A stretch of DNA of 36,502 nt from the NCBI GenBank assembly GCA_945897725.1, contig CAMDFR010000024.1, positions 1 through 36,502 on the forward strand, read 5' to 3'. Source of the stretch: Chitinophaga pinensis (GTDB taxonomy: Bacteria; Bacteroidota; Bacteroidia; Chitinophagales; CAMDFR01). Shown in pieces: positions 1 through 7,672 of the stretch (position 1 is its first letter; each line of letters begins with the position of its first letter). Under the pieces are notes generated by a model. The model was given only the letters and a program-made list of their open reading frames with translations, made no database searches and was not told the DNA's origin. The position numbers were made by a program, and so were the translations under genes.

Positions 1-43
1 TTTAATTAGATTCAAAAATACAATAAATCAAGTATAATCTTAC

Positions 44-517
44 TTATTCATGATGATATGGCTCATTATGTAGGATACTATATGCCCTATATAATTGCTC
101 TAAAAAAATAATTCGGATAATCTGATGAGAAAAAGTCATCTTAGATAAACTTAATTGTTCGTCACAACGCGCATACAATGGTTTGGAGAAGCCATAAGCA
201 CCACCTACAACAAATATAAGGTTCTTAATGCGCTGTAGTTGTTTCTTTTCTATTTGTTGCGAAAATGCTAGGGAGCTATATTCCTTGCCCTTATCGTCCA
301 ATAACACGACCCAGTCACCTGCTTTAATATGGGCTAATATATTTTCACCTTCCTTACTTCTAACCGATTCCTGATCCAAATTTTTGGTATTTTTTAATTC
401 TACTGTTTCTATCAACTCAAATGGACAATAATGTTGTAATTTTTTGACATAGTAAAGAATGCCCTCTTTTATATAGGATTCATGCGTTTTTCCAGTCAAT
501 ATCAATTTTATTTTCAT
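44..517 (-). CDS. rlmH: 23S rRNA (pseudouridine-1915-N3) methyltransferase RlmH
   Basis: This 157-residue protein has the length and pattern of RlmH, the SPOUT-class enzyme that methylates N3 of pseudouridine 1915 in helix 69 of 23S rRNA on assembled 70S ribosomes. The visible family marks are the N-terminal MKIKLILTGKT strand, the glycine-rich SAM-binding knot FVVGGAYG (about residues 102-109), and the C-terminal block KMTFSHQIIRIIFLEQLYRA ending in NEPYHHE, where the His and Arg residues are typical. It is a lone minus-strand gene, divergent from the lipoprotein at 618, with about 100 bases between them. Family assignment is secure; nothing unusual is seen. Confidence 0.96.
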   Translation of the reverse strand: MKIKLILTGKTHESYIKEGILYYVKKLQHYCPFELIETVELKNTKNLDQESVRSKEGENILAHIKAGDWVVLLDDKGKEYSSLAFSQQIEKKQLQRIKNLIFVVGGAYGFSKPLYARCDEQLSLSKMTFSHQIIRIIFLEQLYRAYSILHNEPYHHE

Positions 518-578
518 ATAATCTGCCTGTAATTGGTCTATTCTAGAATTAATTTCTGCAAATTAAAACAATTATACT

Positions 579-586
579 TATTTTCG
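579..586 (+). promoter_or_regulatory. Candidate -7 box for the small lipoprotein gene
   Basis: TATTTTCG resembles the Bacteroidota -7 consensus TAnnTTTG with one mismatch, and lies 31 bases before the ATG at 618. No clear -33 TTG is seen at the right spacing, so this is a weak call. Confidence 0.3.
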
Positions 587-617
587 CACTCGTTTTAATT
601 CAACAAATAATATAAAA

Positions 618-1043
618 ATGAAAAAAAGTTTCGCTAAGTCTTTCGTCGCAGTTTTTTTAACTGCAGTAATGTTTGTAAGCATTACATCATGTAAACCATC
701 TCCTGAAAAATTAATCGCAGGAAAATGGAAAATAGAAGATTTCAAAACCAATCAACCAATTCCAGCAGGGATGGAAGAGGTTTTCAAACAAATGATGGAT
801 CAAATGAAAGCTAATTCTTCTTTTGAATTTAAAGCTGACAAAACGCTAATCGCTACGATGAGTGGTGTTGCAAGCAATGGTACTTGGTCTGTTGACAAAG
901 AAGGTAAAAAATTGACAATGACCGATAATCAATCAAAAAAGCCTAGTGATGCTAACATCGAAGAGTTAACTGATAAAAAGTTAGTATTGAAGATGGAAGA
1001 TGGCGGACAAGCTATGACAATGACATTGGTTCATGCAAAATAA
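618..1043 (+). CDS. Small lipoprotein with lipocalin-like domain
   Basis: The 141-residue product starts with a lipoprotein signal: charged MKKSFAKS, a hydrophobic stretch, then SITSC with the lipidated Cys at residue 25. The mature part has the sequence rhythm of small lipocalin-like domains common in Bacteroidota: KLIAGKWKIEDF near the start, FEFKADKTLIA in the middle, GTWSVDKEGKKLTMTD, then KKLVLKMEDG and a final beta strand. Such domains form a beta barrel or half barrel, and ligands are mostly unknown. It is a single-gene unit: divergent from rlmH and closed by a strong terminator at 1062. Surface or periplasmic lipoprotein is well supported; a precise function is not. Confidence 0.8.
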   Translation: MKKSFAKSFVAVFLTAVMFVSITSCKPSPEKLIAGKWKIEDFKTNQPIPAGMEEVFKQMMDQMKANSSFEFKADKTLIATMSGVASNGTWSVDKEGKKLTMTDNQSKKPSDANIEELTDKKLVLKMEDGGQAMTMTLVHAK

Positions 1044-1061
1044 TCCTGAAATTTTTCAGTG

Positions 1062-1092
1062 AAAAAAGCAGCCAATTGGCTGCTTTTTTTTT
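1062..1092 (+). terminator. Rho-independent terminator, bidirectional form
   Basis: A palindrome AAAAAGCAGCC-AATT-GGCTGCTTTTT is followed by a T run, starting 19 bases after the lipoprotein stop. The A run on the left would let it act on the other strand too, but no convergent gene is present. The same GCAGCC/GGCTGC stem recurs at 30413. Confidence 0.9.
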
Positions 1093-1221
1093 GAGCCGTT
1101 TATCATGAATGAGAATCCATCATCAAATCAAAATATCATTATTTTTAGCTTACTTTTTTGATAAAAAAATACGCCGCATCAATATCTCTGTCTTAAAAAA
1201 ATCTCAATATAAATAATCTAA

Positions 1222-2430
1222 ATGAAGCACCACGAAATGAACTTGACAAATCTTGCAGCGCAATTTGGTACTCCATTGTATGTGTACAATCAACATAAAG
1301 TTGAAGAACAATACAATAAATTAACCTATGCTTTTCAGGGCACCAACACCAAATTCTTTTATGCGTGTAAGGCTCTATCAAACATCAATATTCTAAAAAT
1401 AATTAAAAATTTGGGAGCAGGTCTCGATGCCGTTTCTTTTAATGAAATAAAACTAGGCTTGAAGGCTGGCTTTCTGCCCCAACAAATTTTATTCACTCCC
1501 AATTGCGTCAACTTTGAAGAAATTCAACAAGCGGTGGAATTAGGGGTACGCATCAATATAGATAATATTTCTATCCTCGAACAATTTGGTAATACTTATG
1601 GTAATACTTATCCAGTAATGATTCGCTTCAATCCACATATCATGGGCGGTGGAAATTACAATATCTCTACAGGTCATATTGATAGCAAATTTGGAATATC
1701 CATTCATCAATTAAGACATGTCCTTCGCATCGTTAAAACAACGCATCTCAATGTAGAAGGGCTGCATATGCATACAGGCAGCGAAATAAAAGATATCGAA
1801 GTATTCACAGAAGGAATGGAAGTGATGCTCTCTTTACTTGGTCATTTCGACAGCGTGAAAATTTTAGATCTAGGCTCTGGTTTTAAAGTCAAGTACAAGG
1901 AAGGTGAAAAAGAAACGGATGTAAATTTGCTCGGAGAAAAGTTGGCAGAGAAAATAGCTGAATACGAAAAAGATACCGATCGAACACTTGAAATTTGGTT
2001 CGAGCCTGGCAAATATCTAGTGAGTGAGGCTGGCTATTTTATTGTGCAGGCAAATGTGGTAAAGCCCACTCCAGCAACTGTTTTTGTAGGTGTCAACTCA
2101 GGTTTTAATCACCTCATCAGACCTATGTTTTATCAATCGCATCACGAAATATTAAATCTTACAAATCCGGAAGGCACAGAAAGAATCTATACGGTCGTAG
2201 GGAATCTTTGTGAAACAGATACTTTCTGCTGGGATAGAGTATTACCAGAAGTTAGAGAAGGTGATTATTTGGCATTTTTAAATGCTGGGGCCTATGGTTT
2301 TGAGATGAGTATGCAGTTTAATTCAAGATTGCGACCGGCTGAAATCCTTGTCGCTAATAACGCAGCTACGATTATCAGAAACAGAGAAACTTTCGAAGAC
2401 CTTCAAAAAAATGTAATTGAAATTCTTTAA
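1222..2430 (+). CDS. lysA: Diaminopimelate decarboxylase LysA
   Basis: A 402-residue PLP-dependent fold-III decarboxylase that converts meso-diaminopimelate to L-lysine, the last step of lysine synthesis. The PLP lysine is K50 in FFYACKALSN. Further family marks are HMHTGSEI (substrate and PLP site), the glycine-rich phosphate loop LDLGSGFK, EPGKYLV, the cross-subunit CETDTF motif, and GAYGFEMSMQFNSRLRP near the end, where the Tyr contacts PLP. The GFNHLIRP region and CETDTF favour LysA over carboxynorspermidine decarboxylase. Another Met at residue 6 (1237) could be the start. A 12-base exact tandem repeat at 1588-1611 encodes GNTYGNTY, but the protein keeps family length. No terminator is seen before the next gene. 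Confidence 0.94.
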   Translation: MKHHEMNLTNLAAQFGTPLYVYNQHKVEEQYNKLTYAFQGTNTKFFYACKALSNINILKIIKNLGAGLDAVSFNEIKLGLKAGFLPQQILFTPNCVNFEEIQQAVELGVRINIDNISILEQFGNTYGNTYPVMIRFNPHIMGGGNYNISTGHIDSKFGISIHQLRHVLRIVKTTHLNVEGLHMHTGSEIKDIEVFTEGMEVMLSLLGHFDSVKILDLGSGFKVKYKEGEKETDVNLLGEKLAEKIAEYEKDTDRTLEIWFEPGKYLVSEAGYFIVQANVVKPTPATVFVGVNSGFNHLIRPMFYQSHHEILNLTNPEGTERIYTVVGNLCETDTFCWDRVLPEVREGDYLAFLNAGAYGFEMSMQFNSRLRPAEILVANNAATIIRNRETFEDLQKNVIEIL

Positions 2431-2491
2431 GGATATCTCAATGGTTTATTTTATATTCGTTTTAAATAATTATTTATTCTTAGTTTTTCTG

Positions 2492-3205
2492 ATGCTACAA
2501 AACTTTTTTTATTCTAAAATACAGGGCGCAATATTGTATGTTTCTTTGTCAATTGTACTTTGTGCATCGGCTTGTACTGTCAAGAAAAGCACACATACCA
2601 ATGGACCAACCTTTGTTAGCCATACAAATTGTCTCTGTCCGGGGACCGATAAATCTGCCGATACTACAATCATTCTATCAACCAAAAAAATGATTTCACT
2701 TTGCGGTATCAAATCCTATTCCGCACAAGGAACACTTTTCTCCGGCCTATCTATAGTTGAATGTAATAAAATGAGTCCTATCCAACTAAATCCAACGATT
2801 GCTTTTCTTCCAAAGCTGAAAAGCGACACACTCTGTTTGCTACAGATGCAGCAATTGCCAATGGGAGAGGAGTGGCACTATACCAATGTATCTGTGCTGC
2901 AACAAAATCTATGGTTTGATAAGGATACACTTAAAACAAAAACAGCCATAAATACTGAATTCCCAAAATATTCAAATAGCCAGATCCTCGATATCTTCGA
3001 AGAATATCAAAAAGTAAATGTTGAATACAACGAACAAACAATCTTACTGATGGATAAATTATTTGTTTCAGCAATTTCAGGAAATATTTTGGCAGCAAAA
3101 ACGTTTAAAAATTTTGAAGCCAAATACAAAAATTTAGAAGGTCCTTACAAATCTAAATATCTGGAACTCTCCGCTATGTTAAAAGCCTACTTCGAAGTTC
3201 ATTAA
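2492..3205 (+). CDS. Putative lipoprotein of unknown function
   Basis: I do not recognise the family. From the ATG at 2492 the product is 237 residues: a short N-region, a hydrophobic run (ILYVSLSIVLC) and ASAC with a Cys that fits a lipobox, giving a lipoprotein. I chose this start because the upstream ATG at 2417 would overlap lysA by 14 bases and place 25 extra, mostly hydrophobic residues before a complete signal. The mature part holds a Cys cluster (NCLCPGTD) shortly after the signal, a Ser/Thr-rich middle, and a helical, Lys-rich C-terminal third (residues about 160-237). It lies just after lysA and ends 8 bases from the convergent methyltransferase gene. Envelope location is inferred from the signal only. 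Confidence 0.7.
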   Translation: MLQNFFYSKIQGAILYVSLSIVLCASACTVKKSTHTNGPTFVSHTNCLCPGTDKSADTTIILSTKKMISLCGIKSYSAQGTLFSGLSIVECNKMSPIQLNPTIAFLPKLKSDTLCLLQMQQLPMGEEWHYTNVSVLQQNLWFDKDTLKTKTAINTEFPKYSNSQILDIFEEYQKVNVEYNEQTILLMDKLFVSAISGNILAAKTFKNFEAKYKNLEGPYKSKYLELSAMLKAYFEVH

Positions 3206-3212
3206 TCAAATA

Positions 3213-3884
3213 TTAGTTCAGCCTAAGGATCATTGCTTCTGAATATTTTTTGCTGCGTAATTCATAAATAATTTCGAAATTTTCATGAATAAAACAATCA
3301 AAAAAATGTGGATTTACATAAATCACATAAATAGTTCTATGTTTTCTCTTGATGCTCTCTCTCATGTTTTCGATCACCTTATTTATCACAGATCGCCCAA
3401 ATGGATTGAAGAAAAAGAAAACATCAACATCATCAATATCGCTATAGGTAGTGGCATTGGCATGTGCGATTGTAAAGCTTGTCTCCGGAAAATCAGCTTT
3501 TATAATTTCGATATTCTTTTTAGCTATCACACAAAGCTCTTCCGCTAAATCAATGCCCTTTACATTCGTAAATCCTTCTCTTGCCGCAACAATCATAGGC
3601 CTTCCTTTTCCACATCCATAATCTAGTATAGAGTGATGATGCACTTGCTGATTCATAGCCTCAAACACTTGATGCAGCACATAATAACTCGCCCCTTGAT
3701 AATGATGGTTAATCTGAAAATCTGTGTCTAGCACATTCATCCCCTCTAAATTTTCAATGGCAAGCGTCCGTATGCCTAACTGTCTCTCGTAGTATGGCTC
3801 TAGCAACAACAACTTGATGGTAAATAGAAATCCTCGATTGCTAATGGATAAAAAAAAGTAACGAATATATTGAAGGAGTTTCAT
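3213..3884 (-). CDS. Class I SAM-dependent methyltransferase
   Basis: The 223-residue protein carries a Rossmann methyltransferase core: motif I ILDYGCGKGRP (residues about 86-96) binds SAM, the acidic motif II is GIDLAEE (110-116), and FFFFNPFG follows beta strand 4, the place where the NPP-like substrate motif sits in related enzymes. An N-terminal extension of about 60 residues, rich in hydrophobic and basic residues (QYIRYFFLSISNRG), precedes the core. The substrate cannot be told: small molecules, proteins and nucleic acids are all possible. The gene is convergent with the lipoprotein at 2492 and divergent from the acetyltransferase at 3971. Confidence 0.85.
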   Translation of the reverse strand: MKLLQYIRYFFLSISNRGFLFTIKLLLLEPYYERQLGIRTLAIENLEGMNVLDTDFQINHHYQGASYYVLHQVFEAMNQQVHHHSILDYGCGKGRPMIVAAREGFTNVKGIDLAEELCVIAKKNIEIIKADFPETSFTIAHANATTYSDIDDVDVFFFFNPFGRSVINKVIENMRESIKRKHRTIYVIYVNPHFFDCFIHENFEIIYELRSKKYSEAMILRLN

Positions 3885-3970
3885 AAAATTATTTTTCTAG
3901 CTTGCTGTTTGCTACATTACAGACTGTAAATTTATTTGAACTAATTCATATTCTTCCATAATTTTATCAC

Positions 3971-4411
3971 ATGGAACAAATCAAATGTAAGATGATTGAT
4001 TTTCAATCACCTGAATATAATGAAACTGTCGAACTCCGAAGAAAAATTCTCCGAAAGCCTTTGGGAATCGATTTTAGCGAAGATCAATTAGCAAAAGAAG
4101 GCTCAGATATTCATCTCGGACTCTATCTTCATAACGTGCTCGTGGCTTGCTTAATACTCACTCCTGAACCAGAAGGGAAAATAAAAATGCGTCAAGTAGC
4201 TGTAGATGCTGAATTTCAAGGAAAGGGAATAGGAAAAAAAATGATTGCCTTTGCAGAGCAATGGTCTAGCGATAATAATTATACCTACATGCATTGCAAT
4301 GCAAGAAAAACCGCCGTTCCATTCTATCTTCAGTCAAAATACATTATTGTAGGAGATACTTTTCTAGAGGTGAATATTCCACACCTTTATATGTATAAAA
4401 AGTTAAGCTAA
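3971..4411 (+). CDS. GNAT family N-acetyltransferase
   Basis: A 146-residue acetyl-CoA-dependent acyltransferase of the GCN5-related family. Motif A is clear: RQVAVDAEFQGKGIGKKMI (about residues 74-92), with QGKGIG as the pyrophosphate-binding loop. Strand beta-4 just before it (KIKMRQVAV) and the later YMHCNARKTAVPFYLQSKY, with the FY dipeptide of the family, complete the fold. The acceptor is unknown. Its stop lies only three bases from the stop of the convergent phosphatase gene, so no separate terminator fits between them. Confidence 0.9.
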   Translation: MEQIKCKMIDFQSPEYNETVELRRKILRKPLGIDFSEDQLAKEGSDIHLGLYLHNVLVACLILTPEPEGKIKMRQVAVDAEFQGKGIGKKMIAFAEQWSSDNNYTYMHCNARKTAVPFYLQSKYIIVGDTFLEVNIPHLYMYKKLS

Positions 4412-4414
4412 AAT

Positions 4415-5734
4415 TTATTTCAATTCATTTTCGTTGATCTCATACTTCCACAGTTGTTTGCCGTATTCGTCAAAGTCATACAAAGTGCAAACTCTATTGC
4501 CTATACTGCCTGTAATGCTTATCTTACCATAGTTGTGCTGCTTTTGTACCAAAGTGCCTGCTACCACTTGTGGATTGTTCATCTCCATGTCATGCTCCTC
4601 TGAAACAAAACTTAAAACTGGTGAACAAGTGAAATCATACAAAGGATAATGGCTGTTTTGCTCGTCCTTTATCAAATGCGTAAGATGTCGATCCCCTGTC
4701 AGAAACACCACGCCACTAATGTTGTTCTCTTTTATAAAACGTAACAACTCATTGGTATGCTTCGGAAATTCGGTCATCCAACATTCTTTTTCAGTTTGTC
4801 TATTCAAGACTTGTGAACCAGTTACGATAAATTTAAAAGTGGCAGTACTTTCTTGTAGGGAGCGCTTAAGCCAATTGAATTGATCACTTCCTAATATTGA
4901 ACCATGCGCGGTATCGCCTCTCGAAGAGCGATAATATCGATCATCCGTTAAAAAAAATTCAGCATCATGTTGTCGAAAAGATCCGTAGGTGCCTGACATG
5001 CTATCCATACCCCAACTTTCATTCGCCCAAAAATGTGTAAATATTTTTAATGCAGTATCTCGCAATGGAAAGCTTTCATCACAATTATTGGGTCCAAAAT
5101 CATGATCGTCCCAAATAGCATAATTAGGCCTGCTGCTTAGATAGCGGGCATACAACTTGTTTTTAACCCTCATGTTTAACTGACGTTTAAACATCCTTTC
5201 ATAACTTTTCCATTGCCCTAAAATATAATAGCAATTATCACCAAGCCACAAATTAAAATCGGCATCTTCATCAATCATCGCTTGCAATATTCTTTTGTGC
5301 CTTCCTGGATAATAGCTCTTACCAAGACCATCTGGTAAGATTAAAAAACAAGATCCTAGCACAAAAGAAAAGTCTTCTACAATCCTATTCGAAATGGTGT
5401 TGACTGCCAACTTATCTTCTACCACTTTATCTCCCATTTTTATCAAAATAGTATATTTTGTATCTGCTCGAAGTCCTTTAAAATCAAGCGTCATAGCAAT
5501 TTTATTTTTTTTATTTTTGATATAATCTAAATGGGTAGGAAATTTCACTTCTCTTCTAAAAGAGTCATACAAGGCTACAATATTATTGGCCTTGCCCTTG
5601 TAGGCAATCCATATTTTGGTGCTTGACGATGTGGTCGAGCCAATCATTGGACCAGTCAATAATGTTGCTTTCTGTCCTTGAACATATAAGCCAACACACA
5701 AAAGGCAAGAAAAAATAAATGGTCTGTATAACAT
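4415..5734 (-). CDS. PhoD-like metallophosphoesterase, secreted
   Basis: The 439-residue product begins with a signal peptide (LYRPFIFSCLLCVGLYVQGQ). An N-terminal beta domain of PhoD type follows (residues about 25-115), then a metallophosphatase domain. Metal and active-site blocks are visible: VLGSCF (125-130), WLGDNCYY (163-170), YAIWDDHDFGPN (205-216) and VVFLTGDRHLTHL (342-354). Members of this family hydrolyse phosphate mono- or diesters in the periplasm or outside the cell with Fe/Ca or similar metal centres. The exact substrate cannot be read from sequence. The gene stands alone on the minus strand. The initiator lies close to a 288-base intergenic stretch with a GC-rich folded element. 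Confidence 0.9.
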   Translation of the reverse strand: MLYRPFIFSCLLCVGLYVQGQKATLLTGPMIGSTTSSSTKIWIAYKGKANNIVALYDSFRREVKFPTHLDYIKNKKNKIAMTLDFKGLRADTKYTILIKMGDKVVEDKLAVNTISNRIVEDFSFVLGSCFLILPDGLGKSYYPGRHKRILQAMIDEDADFNLWLGDNCYYILGQWKSYERMFKRQLNMRVKNKLYARYLSSRPNYAIWDDHDFGPNNCDESFPLRDTALKIFTHFWANESWGMDSMSGTYGSFRQHDAEFFLTDDRYYRSSRGDTAHGSILGSDQFNWLKRSLQESTATFKFIVTGSQVLNRQTEKECWMTEFPKHTNELLRFIKENNISGVVFLTGDRHLTHLIKDEQNSHYPLYDFTCSPVLSFVSEEHDMEMNNPQVVAGTLVQKQHNYGKISITGSIGNRVCTLYDFDEYGKQLWKYEINENELK

Positions 5735-5810
5735 CTTTCCAAATTTGTCGCAAGATAAAAATAATAATCATGCTTCATTCACCTGCCTCATTAAATATCT
5801 TTTCTTTATC

Positions 5811-5951
5811 TGGGCGTAGCAGTGGCCTTCTCCCAATGGAAATGTTGCGTAGAATCAAACATGCATGCAAAGCTGCTCTGTAGCAGCCACTGCCGGGCCT
5901 TCTGCACTACACCGAAGTGTCGGGGGTAGTGCTGCCAGTCCCTTACGCAAA
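5811..5951. repeat. GC-rich, highly folded intergenic element
   Basis: This 140-base stretch is much richer in G and C than its surroundings and is built of inverted pairs. The ends pair (GCGTA at 5814-5818 with TACGC at 5944-5948). GCAGTGGC (5819-5826) pairs with GCCACTGC (5886-5893). GCTGCT/AGCAGC (5872-5887) forms a tight hairpin with loop CTGT, though it competes with the preceding pairing by two bases. GCACTAC (5904-5910) pairs with GTAGTGC (5926-5932), with an alternative inner hairpin closed by CGAA. From memory, it resembles the GC-rich elements scattered between genes in many Bacteroidota, which begin with GGGCG and end with CCCTTACGC. No coding frame is apparent. Identity as a multicopy repeat is inference; the folding potential is seen directly. 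Confidence 0.6.
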
Positions 5952-6022
5952 TCGAATTTCATTGTGATGTTTTTGCCGAAAAGCAAGCGTTGATGTATCT
6001 TTTGAAAGTACTAAAAAATCCC

Positions 6023-6463
6023 TTAGTCAGCACATTTAGTGCGATTCATCAGTCGGTAGTTGAGTACTTGGCTCCACAAAATCAGTAAACTACCAACTAA
6101 TGAGATCACTAGATTAATAGCCTCATTAAAACCGACAAAATGAAGGGTAAAATGCAGGATGAATAAGCAAATTCCAAATGAAAAAAGATAAATTGGCCTA
6201 CTGACATGATGATGAAATTTAAATCCATGTCGCATCGTGTACAATCCAAGAATTGCTGAAAAAAGAATGATGGAAATCTCTACGAGTGGATGATTCAAAA
6301 TCTGAAACGTCGCATTGATAGATGGATAAATACCCAAAAATATAAGTAATATGGGCGTTAGAATACAATGAATGGTGCAAAGCAAAGATAAGAACATGCT
6401 TACTTTCGTTGCTTTGTCTTGACTTTCATGGTGATGGTGAATAGGTGGCTGTGTGGTATTCAT
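6023..6463 (-). CDS. MerC-domain membrane protein, possible metal role
   Basis: From the ATG at 6463 the product is 146 residues with about four hydrophobic spans. The N-terminus has a His cluster (HHHHES), and the first membrane segment carries the MerC-like Cys pair in LLCTIHCILTP. MerC proteins were first described as mercuric ion transporters, but Bacteroidota members often occur without mer genes and may handle zinc or another metal; no mer genes are seen here. A start at 6487 would add eight residues (MYFCVCHH), rich in Cys and His; it cannot be excluded. A 17-base palindrome at 6503-6519 just upstream suggests control by a Fur-family or similar metal sensor. Confidence 0.72.
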   Translation of the reverse strand: MNTTQPPIHHHHESQDKATKVSMFLSLLCTIHCILTPILLIFLGIYPSINATFQILNHPLVEISIILFSAILGLYTMRHGFKFHHHVSRPIYLFSFGICLFILHFTLHFVGFNEAINLVISLVGSLLILWSQVLNYRLMNRTKCAD

Positions 6464-6502
6464 ATGATGACAAACACAAAAGTACATTCAAAAAGTTCAT
6501 TT

Positions 6503-6519
6503 ATGCAACAAAATTGCAT
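6503..6519 (-). promoter_or_regulatory. Palindromic operator candidate before the MerC gene
   Basis: ATGCAA and TTGCAT form a perfect inverted repeat separated by five bases, 40 bases upstream of the chosen start. On the minus strand the central part reads CAATTTTG, one mismatch from the -7 consensus TAnnTTTG, so a bound regulator would cover the promoter. Size and symmetry fit a Fur/Zur-type site; the regulator itself is not in the window. Confidence 0.45.
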
Positions 6520-6612
6520 CTAGATAGTTTTTACCACTATTATTCTGACCTGAAACCTTTTCTATTACTTAAGATATGGCACCCGACATTAGAATACTTT
6601 CCACAAACTTTA

Positions 6613-6620
6613 TAACTTTG
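6613..6620 (+). promoter_or_regulatory. -7 promoter box before the M42 peptidase gene
   Basis: TAACTTTG matches TAnnTTTG exactly, 41 bases before the ATG at 6661. No TTG is seen at the normal -33 distance. Confidence 0.5.
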
Positions 6621-6660
6621 TACCCTCTCAATAAAATTATTTTTACTTCAAAAACAATCT

Positions 6661-7665
6661 ATGAATCTGAATGCTCTACATCAATTAATCGAGATAGATT
6701 CTCCTACTGGCTTCACTGAGGCTGCAGCGCTTTACTGTTTTAACTATCTAAAAGACTTAGGATATCATCCAGAATATACTCAAAAGGGTGCTATAAAATG
6801 TGCACTTGGAGAAAACCCGACCCTCTCTATTGCAGGACATATCGATACTTTAGGTGCCATTGTATGTGCTATTAAATCGGATGGTACCTTAAGCATTTCC
6901 TTACTGAACGGATTGTCCTTAAATATGGCAGAAGGGGAATACTGTCGAATTCATACGCATGACCAAAAGATCTATACAGGTACACTACTGCTAAATAATC
7001 CTTCTGTTCACGCGAATAAAGAAGTATCTACCTCTGTCAGAAGTACTGATAACATGCATATCAGAATTGATGAATTAGTCAAAACAAAATCTGATGTTGA
7101 AGCATTAGGAATTTCAGTGGGCGATATTATTGCCTTTGATACACGCTATCAAGAATTGGAAAGTGGCTATATCAAATCCAGATATCTCGATAACAAAGCA
7201 GGCTGTTTTGTGATGTTCGAATTAGCCAGAAAGGCAAAAGAACTCGGTAAAAGCTATCCTGTAGAATTGTTTTTTTCCAATTATGAAGAGGTGGGTCATG
7301 GCGCAACAGGTGGTTATGCCAGCACCATCAAAGATATGTTGGTCATTGATATGGGGGTGGTTGGTTCCAATGTAGAAGGAGTAGAGGAGGCTTGCTCTAT
7401 CTGTGCAAAAGACAGTAGTGGTCCCTATGATTATTCTTTTAGAAAAGAATTGGTAGACCTTGCTAGAAAAAATAATATTCCGCATCGAGTAGATGTCTAT
7501 CCTTTTTATGGAAGTGATGGCTCGGCCGCATGGCGTGCCGGTAATCAGTTCAGAATTGCCTTGGTAGGAATGGGTGTTGCAGCATCTCATGGTGTCGAAA
7601 GAACACACCGAAAGGGCATCACTGCTTGTATAGATCTATGTTTCGCATATATGAACGGTCTGTAA
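6661..7665 (+). CDS. M42 family metallo-aminopeptidase
   Basis: A 334-residue dinuclear metal aminopeptidase of the M42 (glutamyl aminopeptidase/TET-like) family, cytosolic, trimming N-terminal residues from peptides. Ligand motifs are in the expected order: AGHIDT (H60, D62), RYLDNKAG (bridging D177), NYEEVGHG (catalytic E209 and metal E210), LVIDMG (D230) and ASHGVERTH (H310). An inserted PDZ-like beta domain lies between about residues 65 and 165, as in the family. Proteins of this family were once annotated as endoglucanase M; the metal site argues against cellulase activity. The folP start lies 7 bases after its stop, so the two are probably cotranscribed. Confidence 0.93.
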   Translation: MNLNALHQLIEIDSPTGFTEAAALYCFNYLKDLGYHPEYTQKGAIKCALGENPTLSIAGHIDTLGAIVCAIKSDGTLSISLLNGLSLNMAEGEYCRIHTHDQKIYTGTLLLNNPSVHANKEVSTSVRSTDNMHIRIDELVKTKSDVEALGISVGDIIAFDTRYQELESGYIKSRYLDNKAGCFVMFELARKAKELGKSYPVELFFSNYEEVGHGATGGYASTIKDMLVIDMGVVGSNVEGVEEACSICAKDSSGPYDYSFRKELVDLARKNNIPHRVDVYPFYGSDGSAAWRAGNQFRIALVGMGVAASHGVERTHRKGITACIDLCFAYMNGL

Positions 7666-7672
7666 GCAAATC

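Noticed and set aside
1588..1611. Exact 12-base tandem repeat inside lysA
   Set aside because: It encodes GNTYGNTY at a place where LysA proteins normally have a similar G-x-x-Y-G-x-x-Y stretch, so no insertion is implied.
2417..2491. Upstream start that would extend the lipoprotein gene into lysA
   Set aside because: It would overlap lysA by 14 bases and add 25 residues in front of a complete lipoprotein signal.
3285..3548. Open frame on the plus strand opposite the methyltransferase gene
   Set aside because: Antisense shadow of a supported gene, without a signal or known motif.
7222..7608. Open frame of 128 codons on the minus strand opposite the M42 gene
   Set aside because: It lies wholly within a well-supported gene and has no recognisable protein features.
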